64,000 nt of DNA from contig CP132907.1 in NCBI GenBank assembly GCA_031446105.1, forward strand, positions 558,001-622,000, given 5' to 3'. Each line of letters starts with the position of its first letter. Position 1 is the stretch's first letter. Of the stretch, positions 41,976 to 51,657 are shown one piece after another. This DNA comes from Arsenophonus sp031446105 (GTDB taxonomy: Bacteria > Pseudomonadota > Gammaproteobacteria > Enterobacterales > Enterobacteriaceae). Position numbers and translations under genes: made by a program. Below the pieces are notes generated by a model. The model saw only the letters and a program-made list of their open reading frames with translations, ran no database searches and was not told the DNA's origin.

Positions 41976-42488
41976 AATTGGAATAGAGTATTAACTTATA
42001 AAAAAATATTTATTTTTACAAAAACAAATTTTATGAATCTTAATTTAAAAAATAAATTTATAAAAAAATTAATTAATAGCTGAAGCTTAACAAAATAAAA
42101 AAAATATATTTATTAAAAACATTAAAAAATAATTTTATTATTAATAATTGAATTTAATATTTAAAAAGAAAATATATTTAATAAATAAAAAATATTTATA
42201 AAAATATAAAAAACTTAATAAATAATTATCTATAATTTTTAATAAATTTATATATTATTTTATTAAAAAATAAAATTATATTAAAATAATAGTATTGTGA
42301 TATATATAATAGTATTATGATGTATAACTTGCACAAAAATATATAAATATAAATTTTAATCAATTACATCTCATAAATATGATAATTACTCAATATTTGT
42401 TATGTTAAATACTGATGATAACTGATAAAAATAGTAATATAAAAATAAATTAAAAATATATTTTTATTAATTATTAGCGAATATAAAA
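41976..42488. other. Gene-free stretch at the lost cytR locus
   Basis: 513 bases of A/T-rich sequence between priA and ftsN where E. coli has cytR. No repressor fragment was recognised. It contains a short tandem duplication near 42291. Confidence 0.65.
42286..42325. repeat. Imperfect tandem duplication, 20 bp period
   Basis: AGTATTGTGATATATATA at 42291 is followed 20 bases later by AGTATTATGATGTATAAC, both preceded by ATAAT. The copies differ at a few bases. Confidence 0.6.
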
Positions 42489-42811
42489 GTGATACAAAAA
42501 GATTACATAAATAAAAAATACAAAACATCTCGTAAAAAAAGAGTTGAGAAAAATAAAAAAATTAAAAAATATTTTTTTTTAAAGTTGGTATTATAATAAG
42601 CATTTGTATAATTAGCTTATATTATCTATCAAATAGAAAAAAAAATCATATAATAAATAAATCTTCTTTAAATAAATCAATAATTTATAAATATTCTTTA
42701 AAAAATACAGATATGTTAAATATGGATAATCTTTCACCAAAACCTAAAGAACGCTGGAATTACATACAAGAATTAAAAAAAGATAGTGATTTTAAAAATT
42801 CATTTCACTAA
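42489..42811 (+). pseudogene. ftsN: ftsN, shortened and frameshifted, essential segment kept
   Basis: FtsN activates septal peptidoglycan synthesis. A GTG start gives IQKDYINKKYKTSRKK (E. coli AQRDYVRR...SRKK), then a T9 run at 42572-42580 breaks the frame. One extra T would join it to a transmembrane helix (VGIIISICIISLYYLSN) and a periplasmic part ending LSPKPKERWNYIQELKK...H and a stop at 42809. That matches the E. coli essential segment LPPKPEERWRYIKELE, with the three key residues W83, Y85 and L89 all conserved. Read through, it would be about 107 residues against 319. The downstream frame has no start before the helix. It may be functional through slippage at the T run, as known for Buchnera and Blochmannia genes; otherwise it is dead. 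It sits before hslV as in E. coli. Confidence 0.8.
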
Positions 42812-43250
42812 TTAAATAAAATCAAATATAAATAATACTAATTATCTTATTTAACTGATAAAAATAATTAATTAATAAAATAAATAACAAAAAATAATGT
42901 TCCTAATGAAAATTTTATATACAATCAACAAAAAAATATAAAAAACAAAAAAATAAAAATTATTTTTTTATCAAAAAATACTTTTATATAACAATCTACT
43001 TTAAGGAAACAAAATAGAATTAATAAAAATTATTTAAAAAAAATAAAATATCTATTATTTAAAAAAATAAACCAATAAAATCTATTAAAAACAATGTAAT
43101 ATTTTTAGGTTTAAAAAAACAATATAATAAAAAATCAGATTATATATAAGAAAAATAGTTCTTTATCACTAAAAAATAAGAAAAATTATAAATAATCAAC
43201 TAAAATCTATAGATTTATCAAATTGCATTCTTCATAATACTAAGGGTTGA
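42812..43250 (+). pseudogene. ftsN: Decayed 3' part of ftsN (linker and SPOR domain)
   Basis: Beyond the new stop the old gene is still faintly visible. NNVIFLGLKK with following residues (43090 on) resembles the SPOR segment NRVVIGPVKGK, and LSNCILHNTKG-stop at 43215-43250 resembles the E. coli FtsN end HTNCIRLATGG. The fragments lie in different frames with stops between them, so this part is not translated as one protein. Confidence 0.55.
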
Positions 43251-43269
43251 AAAATCATCTTTTCCCACT
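43247..43269 (+). promoter_or_regulatory. Probable sigma-32 (heat-shock) promoter of hslVU
   Basis: TTGAAA at 43247-43252 and CCCACT at 43264-43269 lie at the position of the E. coli hslVU heat-shock promoter, between ftsN and hslV. The spacing of 11 bases is at the short end for sigma-32. Such a C-rich block is otherwise rare in this DNA. Confidence 0.5.
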
Positions 43270-43272
43270 CGA

Positions 43273-43300
43273 TTTACATTCCTAATAATATAAATGTAAA
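43273..43300 (+). promoter_or_regulatory. Stem-loop in the hslV 5' leader
   Basis: TTTACATT at 43273-43280 pairs perfectly with AATGTAAA at 43293-43300 around a 12-base loop, immediately after the proposed heat-shock promoter. It would form the very 5' end of the hslVU mRNA and could protect it. Confidence 0.45.
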
Positions 43301-43369
43301 CTTTATTCTGTACCATAATGAAAAAATATAATCAAATATTTTTAATTACAATAAATATAAGGATAATGA

Positions 43370-43900
43370 ATGACTACAATTTTAAGTGTTCGTCGTAATA
43401 ATCAAGTCGTCATAGGAGGTGATGGACAAGCAAGCATGGGCAATACAGTCATGAAAAGTAATGTCCGTAAAGTAAGACGTCTTTACAATGATAAAATTAT
43501 TGCTGGATTTGCTGGAGGTACTGCTGATGCGTTCACATTGTTTGAACTTTTTGAAAAAAAAATAGAAATTCATCAAGGTAATTTAATCAAAGCAGCTGTT
43601 GAATTAGCAAAAGATTGGCGCACCGATCGCATGCTAAGAAAACTTGAAGCACTTTTAGCTATTATAGATTTAAAAAACTCACTAATTATTACAGGAAATG
43701 GTGATGTTATTCAACCAGAACATGATTTAATTGCCATTGGTTCTGGCGGACCATATGCACAAGCTGCAGCGCGTGCTATGCTGGAAAATACAGAAATGAA
43801 TGCACGTGATATTACAGAAAAAGCTTTAAATATAGCAAGCGATATCTGCATATATACCAACCACAATTTTAACTTTGAAGAACTTTCTTCAAAATCTTAA
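43370..43900 (+). CDS. hslV: ATP-dependent protease, peptidase subunit HslV (ClpQ)
   Basis: Proteasome-like threonine protease that forms a double hexamer capped by HslU. The nucleophile is Thr2 after Met removal (MTTILSVRR), followed by VVIGGDGQASMGNTVMK, and the body has GFAGGTADAFTLFE, DWRTDRMLRKLEA and GSGGPYAQAAARA. It has 176 residues, as in E. coli. AAGGA lies about eight bases before the ATG. hslU starts ten bases after its stop, so the two are co-translated. A heat-shock promoter candidate lies about 100 bases upstream. Confidence 0.98.
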   Translation: MTTILSVRRNNQVVIGGDGQASMGNTVMKSNVRKVRRLYNDKIIAGFAGGTADAFTLFELFEKKIEIHQGNLIKAAVELAKDWRTDRMLRKLEALLAIIDLKNSLIITGNGDVIQPEHDLIAIGSGGPYAQAAARAMLENTEMNARDITEKALNIASDICIYTNHNFNFEELSSKS

Positions 43901-43910
43901 GGATTTAAAA

Positions 43911-45242
43911 ATGTCTGCAATGACACCTAATGAAATTGTTACTGAATTAAATAATCATATTATCGGCCAAAATAAAGCAAAACGTTCTGTTGCCATTGCA
44001 TTAAGAAATCGTTGGCGTCGAATGCAACTTAATGATATATTACGTCAAGAGGTAACACCCAAAAATATTTTAATGATTGGGCCAACTGGTGTTGGTAAAA
44101 CTGAAATTGCCCGTCGATTAGCAAAATTAGCAAATGCCCCATTTATTAAAGTAGAAGCAACAAAATTTACTGAAATTGGTTATGTTGGTAAAGAAGTCGA
44201 TTCTATTATCCGTGATTTAACTGATGCAGCATTAAAAATGGTACGTCTACAATCTATAGAAAAAAACCGTCATCGAGCAAAAGAAATGGCAGAAGAACGC
44301 ATTTTAGATGTTTTAGTACCACTTTCTAAAAATAATTGGGGAACCCCAGATATACACATAGAATCTTCTACAACACGTGAAACTTTCAAAAAACAATTAA
44401 GAGAAGGAAAATTAGACAATAGAGAAATTGAAATTGAAGTTGCTGCAACAGCAGTTGGTGTTGAGATTATGGCACCACCTGGCATGGAAGAAATGACCAG
44501 TCAATTACAATCTATATTTCAAAATCTTGCAGGACAAAAACATAAAAAACGAAAAATGAAAATAAAAGATGCTTTTAAAATTATTATAGAAGAAGAAGCA
44601 TCCAAATTAATTAATCAAGAAGAATTAAAACAAAAAGCAATTGATGCAGCAGAACAAAATGGTATTGTGTTTATAGATGAAATTGATAAAATTTGCAAAC
44701 ATGGACAAACCTCTGGTCCAGATATTTCAAGAGAGGGGGTACAACGTGATTTATTACCGTTAGTAGAAGGTTGCACAATTTCTACTAAACATGGCATGGT
44801 AAAAACTGATCATATTTTATTTATTGCTTCTGGTGCATTTCAAATTGTTAGCCCCTCTGATTTAATTCCTGAACTACAAGGAAGGTTACCGATCAGAGTT
44901 GAATTAAAAGCATTAACAACAGAGGATTTTGAACGTATTTTAACTGAACCAAATGCCTCTTTGACAGTTCAATACAAAGCATTGATGGCTACTGAAGGTT
45001 TAAAAATTGAATTTACTCCAGATGGTATTAAAAAAATCGCACAAACAGCATGGAAAGTTAATGAAAAAACAGAAAATATTGGTGCCCGTCGTTTACATAC
45101 TGTACTAGAACGTTTAATGGAAGATATTTCTTTTAATGCTAATGAACGTCAGGGACAAAGTATTACAATTGATTCTGATTATGTATCTTTACATCTTGAT
45201 GAATTGGTTGCTGATGAAGATTTAAGCAAGTTTATTTTATAA
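43911..45242 (+). CDS. hslU: ATP-dependent protease, ATPase subunit HslU (ClpY)
   Basis: AAA+ unfoldase that feeds substrates to HslV. Walker A GPTGVGKTE near residue 60, Walker B FIDEIDKI, intermediate domain around 110-240 with APPGMEEMTSQLQ, GYV pore loop (EIGYVGKEVDS), and the C-terminal ADEDLSKFIL tail that inserts into HslV. The start is the ATG of MSAMTPNEIV, with AAGGA nearby; it gives 443 residues, exactly as in E. coli. An earlier in-frame start at 43875 would lie inside hslV and is rejected. Confidence 0.98.
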   Translation: MSAMTPNEIVTELNNHIIGQNKAKRSVAIALRNRWRRMQLNDILRQEVTPKNILMIGPTGVGKTEIARRLAKLANAPFIKVEATKFTEIGYVGKEVDSIIRDLTDAALKMVRLQSIEKNRHRAKEMAEERILDVLVPLSKNNWGTPDIHIESSTTRETFKKQLREGKLDNREIEIEVAATAVGVEIMAPPGMEEMTSQLQSIFQNLAGQKHKKRKMKIKDAFKIIIEEEASKLINQEELKQKAIDAAEQNGIVFIDEIDKICKHGQTSGPDISREGVQRDLLPLVEGCTISTKHGMVKTDHILFIASGAFQIVSPSDLIPELQGRLPIRVELKALTTEDFERILTEPNASLTVQYKALMATEGLKIEFTPDGIKKIAQTAWKVNEKTENIGARRLHTVLERLMEDISFNANERQGQSITIDSDYVSLHLDELVADEDLSKFIL

Positions 45243-45269
45243 TTTATGATATAAAAAATTATAATAATC

Positions 45270-45300
45270 ATTATTTTTATAATCATAAAAATAATTTTTT
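45270..45300 (+). terminator. Intrinsic terminator of hslVU
   Basis: A perfect 11-bp stem (ATTATTTTTAT at 45270-45280 with ATAAAAATAAT at 45285-45295), a four-base loop and a T run, 28 bases after the hslU stop. Confidence 0.65.
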
Positions 45301-46090
45301 AAATTAAAAAAAAATTATATTATATAAAGCTATAAATAAAAAAATAAATTTATTATAAATATTGCAAAAATTAAATTTTTTTATTAGATAAATATAATAC
45401 ATTGTATTTATTAATTAATAATTTATTTATTAATTAATAATACTTATAATGTCATAGTAAGAATTTAAAAAAATAAGATTTAAATATTATTATAGAATAC
45501 TACAAATACACATATAATAATTAATGAATAATTAATGAATAATTAAATAAACTTATAATTTATGCGTATTTTGTATGTAATCATTTGTATTAGAATTTTT
45601 TTAAAAAAACATATGATATTTTTTTATTTATAAAAAATATCTTGCATTTTAAAAAAATATTGTTTTTAATAATATCATTACTATATTCAATAGTATCGAC
45701 TATAATTATAAAAAAATACATAAAATATTAGTTAGTTAATTTTTTTAAAATATAAAAAAATATTTATAATCCTAAAATATTTTATAAAAAATATATAAAA
45801 TTTTAAAAAAAATAAAAACCGTATAATAAATTATTTTTTTAAATTTATTTATAAAATACGTCTTTTCAATAAACAATAAAAAATATTAAAAATCTTTTTA
45901 TATTCTTTTTTTTATTTTAAATAATATTTTATTAAGATATTTATTTTTAAAAAAAATATTTTATCTTTTATAACTTGAAATTATCATATAATATTTTTTT
46001 AATTTTATAAAAATATTATAATTTAGTATTAAAAATAATTTTTATTAATAATTTTTATTAATATTTATTTAATTATAAAAAAATACAAAT

Positions 46091-46124
46091 ATAAAAAATA
46101 CTACATTATAAAAAATACTACATT
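46091..46124. repeat. Perfect tandem duplication, 17 bp x 2
   Basis: ATAAAAAATACTACATT occurs at 46091-46107 and again at 46108-46124 with no mismatch, in gene-free DNA. Confidence 0.85.
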
Positions 46125-46987
46125 ATGATAAATAATTATTAAGTTATAAAAATAAACAAAAAAATAGTTTATTTTTATATACTTAAAAGACTAAAAAATA
46201 TAAAAAATATATTTTTTAATACTGTGTTAAACCAGAAATATTTACCTTTTTATAAATAAAAATTATTTTTTTAAGAAATTAATTTAAAAATAATTTAAAA
46301 TTATTTAAATTTTATTACAAGAAAAAAAAATACAATTAATATTTAAAAATATAAATTATAAGTTAATATGTCTTATTTTTAAAATAACTAAATTATATTT
46401 TTTTATTTTCTTTGAAACTATAAATATAATAAAATAATTAAAATTATAAAAAATTATTTTTATATATTTTTTTAGAATTATTTTTCCAGATTAAGAATAA
46501 ATGACTTTATAATTTTATACAACTTAAAAAAGTTTTTTTAAAAAATATTTTATATAACAATTATTTTTTTAAACTATTTTTATAATATAAATAATTTAAA
46601 TGGTAATTTCTTAAAGAAAATATTTTTTATAATTAATATTTTTTAATTAAAAAATATATTAATTTTAATATTATAAAACTTTATAATTATAATTATTTTT
46701 TTATCTAAATTTTATTATATTACATCTTACAGAATAAAATAAAATAAATTTATATTATATTTTATTCATTTTTTATCTAAAACCAATAATTTATCTTACT
46801 GATTAAATTAATATTTCTATAAATAAAAATTTTTAATTATATACCTCTTCTCCTCTAAAAAAAATAAGTTGCTATTATTGCATACATTTATAAAAAATTA
46901 ATTTATATTAATTTACCATACCAATCAAAACGTAAAAATATAAAATAATGATACATAATTTTTTAGTAAATTAGGTAACTATAAAAA

Positions 46988-48505
46988 ATGATCATATCAA
47001 AAAAAAAATATATCATAGCACTTGATCAGGGAACAACAAGCTCACGTACTATTGTTTTTGATCATGATGCCAATATTATTAATATTTCTCAACGTGAATT
47101 TTTGCAAATTTACCCAAAACCTGGTTGGATAGAACATGATCCAATAAAAATATGGGCAACACAAAGTGCTACTCTTACTGAAGCATTAGCAATTTCTGAT
47201 ATCAGGAGTGATCAAATTGCAGGAATTGGAATAACGAATCAGCGAGAAACTACTATTGTTTGGGAACAAAAAACTGGTAGACCCATTTATAATGCAATTG
47301 TTTGGCAATGTAGACGTACTGCTGATTTCTGCACTCAACTTAAAAAAAATAATCCAAAACTTGAAAAATATATTCGTGAAAATACAGGCCTTGTTATTGA
47401 TCCATATTTTTCTGGAACAAAACTAAAATGGATTCTAGAAAATATTGATGGTGCCTATGAAAAAGCAAAAAATGGTGAATTACTCTTTGGCACTGTAGAC
47501 ACCTGGCTAGTATGGAAGATGACACAAGGACGTGTTCATATTACTGATTTTACCAATGCATCCCGTACTATGCTATTAAATATTCATAAATTAGATTGGG
47601 ATCAAAAAATTTTAGATGCCTTTAATATTCCAAAAAATATGTTACCAAAAGTATGTCCATCTTCAAAAGTATATGGACAAACAAATATTGGTGGTAAAGG
47701 AGGAGTGCGTATCCCAATAGCTGGAATTGCCGGTGATCAACAAGCAGCATTATATGGGCAATTATGCGTACAACCTGGTATGGCTAAAAATACTTATGGA
47801 ACAGGTTGTTTTCTATTAATGAACACAGGTAAAAAAACTCAAATTTCTAATCATGGGTTATTAACAACTATTGCTTGTGGACCTAAAGGTGAAGTAAATT
47901 ATGCCTTAGAAGGTGCCGTATTTATGGCAGGTGCTTCTATACAATGGTTACGCGATGAGCTAAAATTAATTGATGATGTCAATGATTCAGAATATTTTGC
48001 TAATAAAGTAAAAAGTAATAATGGTGTTTATGTTGTTCCAGCTTTAACAGGATTAGGTGCACCATATTGGGATCCATATGCTCGTGGTGCTATTTTTGGT
48101 TTAACACGTGGCACTAATCGTAATCATATTATTAGAGCTACATTAGAATCAATCGCTTATCAAACACGTGATGTATTAGAAGCAATTCAAAAAGATACAA
48201 ATACACAATTAAAATCATTACGCGTTGATGGCGGTGCAGTAAAAAATAATTTTTTAATGCAATTTCAATCTGATATATTAGGGACTTGTGTAGAACGTCC
48301 TATAATTCGTGAAAGTAGTGCTTTAGGAGCAGCTTTATTAGCTGGCTTAGCAATAAATTTTTGGAAAAATTTAGATGAAATAAAAGAAAAAATGAATATA
48401 GAAAAAACTTTTACTCCTGAAATTGCAACTACTGAAAGAAACTACAGATATAATGGATGGAAAAAAGCAGTTTTACGTGTTAAAGACTGGCAAAAAAACA
48501 CTTAA
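46988..48505 (+). CDS. glpK: Glycerol kinase
   Basis: Phosphorylates glycerol to glycerol-3-phosphate, used for phospholipid synthesis and energy. FGGY family: N-terminal ALDQGTTSSRTIVFD, GITNQRETT, WQCRRTA, the catalytic Asp region TDFTNASRTMLLNI, GIAGDQQAALYGQ, and the ATP site with GTGCFLLMNTG and the C-terminal RVDGGAVKNNFLMQFQSD. It has 505 residues against 502 in E. coli. The facilitator gene glpF, its usual partner just upstream, is absent, so glycerol must enter by diffusion or another route. fpr follows 268 bases later; glpX, between them in E. coli, is missing. Confidence 0.98.
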   Translation: MIISKKKYIIALDQGTTSSRTIVFDHDANIINISQREFLQIYPKPGWIEHDPIKIWATQSATLTEALAISDIRSDQIAGIGITNQRETTIVWEQKTGRPIYNAIVWQCRRTADFCTQLKKNNPKLEKYIRENTGLVIDPYFSGTKLKWILENIDGAYEKAKNGELLFGTVDTWLVWKMTQGRVHITDFTNASRTMLLNIHKLDWDQKILDAFNIPKNMLPKVCPSSKVYGQTNIGGKGGVRIPIAGIAGDQQAALYGQLCVQPGMAKNTYGTGCFLLMNTGKKTQISNHGLLTTIACGPKGEVNYALEGAVFMAGASIQWLRDELKLIDDVNDSEYFANKVKSNNGVYVVPALTGLGAPYWDPYARGAIFGLTRGTNRNHIIRATLESIAYQTRDVLEAIQKDTNTQLKSLRVDGGAVKNNFLMQFQSDILGTCVERPIIRESSALGAALLAGLAINFWKNLDEIKEKMNIEKTFTPEIATTERNYRYNGWKKAVLRVKDWQKNT

Positions 48506-48525
48506 ATTTATCTTTATAAATTTAA
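48502..48525 (+). other. Perfect palindrome over the glpK stop codon
   Basis: TTAAATTTAT and ATAAATTTAA pair perfectly (10 bp) around a CTTT loop. It lacks a T run on the glpK strand, so it is a weak terminator candidate at best, perhaps a 3'-end stabiliser. Confidence 0.35.
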
Positions 48526-48772
48526 ATAAAAAAATAAAAATAACTTTAATAATAACCATTTTAAAAAATGATAAAAAATTTATTAAAATTAATATCAAAT
48601 TAATTAAAAAAGTTAAAATAATTTAATATAAATTATTTTTAATAATTACTTTTTATAATTAATTTAAAAATATTTTTAGTAATAATAATCATTCTTAATA
48701 TTTTTAATTATATAATAATACAAAAAATATATCAAAATATCAAATAAAATTACAATATAGAGAAATAAAGAT

Positions 48773-49519
48773 ATGACAAATTGGATAAAAGGAAACATTA
48801 TTAAAAATCACAAATGGAATAATTATTTATTTAGTTTAACAATTAATGCTGCAATTGAACCATTCATTCCAGGACAATTTACTAAACTTGCTTTAAAAAT
48901 AAATGGTCAGCGCATACAAAGAGCTTATTCCTACGTTAACGCTCCAAACGAGAAAAAATTAGAATTTTATCTGATAAAAGTACCATATGGTAAACTGAGT
49001 CCACATCTTGCAAAATTAAATACAGGTGATTCTATTTATATAACCAAGAAATCTGCTGGATTCTTTCTATTAGAAATATTACCCACTGCAAACACTTTAT
49101 GGATGCTATCCACAGGAACAGCTATTGGTCCTTTTTTATCTATTTTACAATTTGGCAAAGATTTATCTCGATTTAATAAAATTATTCTCGTACATGCCGT
49201 ACGTTATGCTAAAGATTTAAGTTATTTACCATTAATTAAAAAATTAGAAAAAAAATACAAAGGAAAATTAAAAGTTCAAACTATTATAAGTCGAGAAAAT
49301 ATAAATGGAACATTAAAAGGTCGCATTCCAACATTAATTGAAAATGGACATTTAGAAAAAGCAGTAAAAGCAAATCTTAATCCATTAAACAGTCATGTTA
49401 TGCTTTGTGGCAATCCGAATATGGTTAAAGATACACAAAATTTACTAAAAATACAAAGAGGAATGAAAAAAAACTTACGCAGTCAAATTGGACAAATTAC
49501 TAGTGAACAATACTGGTAA
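48773..49519 (+). CDS. fpr: Ferredoxin/flavodoxin-NADP reductase
   Basis: FAD enzyme that passes electrons from NADPH to flavodoxin or ferredoxin, supporting iron-sulfur enzymes such as IspH (50710). It has 248 residues, as in E. coli. FAD-binding RAYSYVNAP and YGKLSPHL, NADP-binding STGTAIGPFLSILQ, HAVRYAKDLSY, the VMLCGNPNMV motif and the C-terminal aromatic W (EQYW) that stacks on the flavin. It follows glpK at 268 bases on the same strand; AGAGAAATAAAG precedes the ATG. Confidence 0.97.
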   Translation: MTNWIKGNIIKNHKWNNYLFSLTINAAIEPFIPGQFTKLALKINGQRIQRAYSYVNAPNEKKLEFYLIKVPYGKLSPHLAKLNTGDSIYITKKSAGFFLLEILPTANTLWMLSTGTAIGPFLSILQFGKDLSRFNKIILVHAVRYAKDLSYLPLIKKLEKKYKGKLKVQTIISRENINGTLKGRIPTLIENGHLEKAVKANLNPLNSHVMLCGNPNMVKDTQNLLKIQRGMKKNLRSQIGQITSEQYW

Positions 49520-49691
49520 TTCTATATTTATCAAAATAACATTAAATATTTTTAAAATATTATAATTTTATAGATATAAATTTTTAATTTAAAAAAAATA
49601 TCCTTATATTTTAAATATTTAAATATATTATTTTTTTTAATTTTTAAAAAAAATATATTTTTTTAAAAATATAAAAAATATCTTAAAAAGA

Positions 49692-50504
49692 TTAAATGTT
49701 TAATACATCTTGCATGCTATATAATCCCACTTTTTTTTCTTTTAACCATAAGCACGCTTTTACCACTCCATATGCAAAAATTGTACGATTTAATGCTTTA
49801 TGATTAATTTCCAGTCTTTCATTAATTGTAGAAAAAATAACCTTGTGTTCACCAATAATATTTTCAGATCTAATACTTACAATATTAATATTATTTTTTC
49901 TTTTGTCATTAGAAAAAATTATTTTTTCATTAATACAAAAACTTTTAGAGTTCACTTCAATATTATTACAAATAATTTCTTTTATTTGTAAAGCTGTTCC
50001 TGATGGTATATCAACTTTCTTTTTATGATGAGTTTCAACAATTCTTGTATTATAATCACCAATTAGTTTTGCTGTAATCGCCAATAATTTATACATAACA
50101 TTAATACCGATACTAAAATTTTCAGATAATACAATTGGAATTGCTTTTGAAGTTTCTTGAATATTTTTTTTTTCAATTTCATTAAATCCTGTAGTACCAA
50201 TAATCATACTTTTTTTATATTTTTTACATACTAATAATAAATATTTTGTATTTTTAGGATTAGTAAAATCAATTAAAATATCAAAATCATTTAATACATT
50301 AATCAGATCGTCTGTAATCATAATATTTAGAGGATTTACACCCAATAATTCACCAACATCAATTCCAATTATATTAGAACCTTTTTTTACTAATGCTGCA
50401 CCTAAAAAAACTTTTTTATTTTGCACAATAAATTTTGTTAACATACTTCCCATGCGCCCTTCAACACCTGCGATAGCGACACGAACATTTTTTGCAGTAA
50501 TCAT
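49692..50504 (-). CDS. dapB: 4-hydroxy-tetrahydrodipicolinate reductase
   Basis: NAD(P)H-dependent step of the diaminopimelate/lysine pathway. Rossmann glycine motif AGVEGRMG near residue 13, IGTTGFNE, catalytic ETHHKKKVDIPSGTAL with the His pair and Lys, and the C-terminal GEHKVIF. It has 270 residues against 273 in E. coli. The middle part (about 180-215) is lysine/asparagine-rich and poorly conserved. In E. coli carAB follows downstream; here the next gene is the convergent fpr. It works with metL-aspartokinase and DapE. Confidence 0.96.
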   Translation of the reverse strand: MITAKNVRVAIAGVEGRMGSMLTKFIVQNKKVFLGAALVKKGSNIIGIDVGELLGVNPLNIMITDDLINVLNDFDILIDFTNPKNTKYLLLVCKKYKKSMIIGTTGFNEIEKKNIQETSKAIPIVLSENFSIGINVMYKLLAITAKLIGDYNTRIVETHHKKKVDIPSGTALQIKEIICNNIEVNSKSFCINEKIIFSNDKRKNNINIVSIRSENIIGEHKVIFSTINERLEINHKALNRTIFAYGVVKACLWLKEKKVGLYSMQDVLNI

Positions 50505-50709
50505 TTTTTTCTCATTTTAGATAAAATATAATACATAAATAATTTATTTTAAAAAAACTTCAATTATTACTTAAAATATAAAAATTTTATTAAATCTATT
50601 TTAAAAAAAAATAAAAAAACTTATTGTAAATAATGTCATATATAAAAAATATTATGAAATACGAACTTTATAAAAAATATACTATCTTAAATAATATTTA
50701 TTACTTGTA

Positions 50710-51657
50710 TTATTCGTTAATTTTTATACGTAACTCTTTTGGAATCTGAAAAAATTTTTTTTCTTTATGACCATAAAGTTCTTTTATTTGATAAACACCT
50801 AAAGTTTTTAAGTATTTAATCACATTATTAACAAGAATATCTGGTGCAGAAGCACCAGCAGTAATACCTATAACACTTACATTATTAAACCAATGTTTTT
50901 TAATTTCATTAACAGAATCAATTAAAAAACTTCTTTTGCCTATTCTTTTTACTAATTCATTAAGACGGTTAGAATTTGAGGAATTTTTAGATCCAATAAC
51001 CAGTACAATATCAACTTGATAAGATAATTTACGTACTGCTTCTTGACGATTAGTTGTTGCATAACAAATATCATTTTTATGTGAACTAATAATATTTGGA
51101 AAGCGATTTTTTAATTCCTCAATAATACAAGAAGTATCCTCAACTGATAATGTAGTTTGTGTTACAAAACAAAGGTTGTTTTTATTCTTTAAATTTAATT
51201 TTGGAATGTCTTCTTTGGATTCAATTAAATATATACCACCAAAAGGATTACTATATTGTCCCATCGTACCCTTTACTTCTGGATGACCTAAATGACCAAT
51301 TAAAATTACTTCCTGCCCTTTTTTACTGGCACGAATAACTTCCATATGTACTTTAGTGACTAATGGACAAGTGGCATCAAATAACATTTTTAAATTACGT
51401 GATTTGGCTTCTTTACGAATTTCTTGCGACACACCATGAGCAGAAAAAATTAAAATAGCACCATAAGGTACTTCAGATATTTTTTCAATAAATTTTACAC
51501 CACGTTTACAAAAATCTTCAACTACATAACGATTATGTACTACTTCATGATGTACATAAATTGGAGAACCGTACAAAAATAGCGCACGATTCACAATCGT
51601 AATAGCACGATTTACACCAGCACATAAACCTCTTGGGTTGGCTAGCAATATTTTCAT
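50710..51657 (-). CDS. ispH: 4-hydroxy-3-methylbut-2-enyl diphosphate reductase
   Basis: Last step of the MEP pathway, making IPP and DMAPP with a [4Fe-4S] cluster. The cluster cysteines are present: Cys12 in PRGLCAGVNRA, the one in DATCPLVTKVH and the one in DICYATTNRQ. The catalytic Glu region (TQTTLSVEDT) is intact. It has 315 residues against 316 in E. coli. It follows lspA after a 297-base gap from which fkpB has been lost. Its products feed ubiquinone, UbiX prenylation and the undecaprenyl carrier. Confidence 0.98.
   Translation of the reverse strand: MKILLANPRGLCAGVNRAITIVNRALFLYGSPIYVHHEVVHNRYVVEDFCKRGVKFIEKISEVPYGAILIFSAHGVSQEIRKEAKSRNLKMLFDATCPLVTKVHMEVIRASKKGQEVILIGHLGHPEVKGTMGQYSNPFGGIYLIESKEDIPKLNLKNKNNLCFVTQTTLSVEDTSCIIEELKNRFPNIISSHKNDICYATTNRQEAVRKLSYQVDIVLVIGSKNSSNSNRLNELVKRIGKRSFLIDSVNEIKKHWFNNVSVIGITAGASAPDILVNNVIKYLKTLGVYQIKELYGHKEKKFFQIPKELRIKINE

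Larger units (their letters stand above)
45243..46987. other. Gene-free stretch at the lost menA-rraA-zapB-glpF locus
   Basis: 1.7 kb in which E. coli order predicts menA, rraA, zapB and glpF. I recognised none of them, not even the NPA motifs of GlpF. It holds the hslVU terminator and several short tandem duplications (around 45410, 45525 and 46091). Confidence 0.65.
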
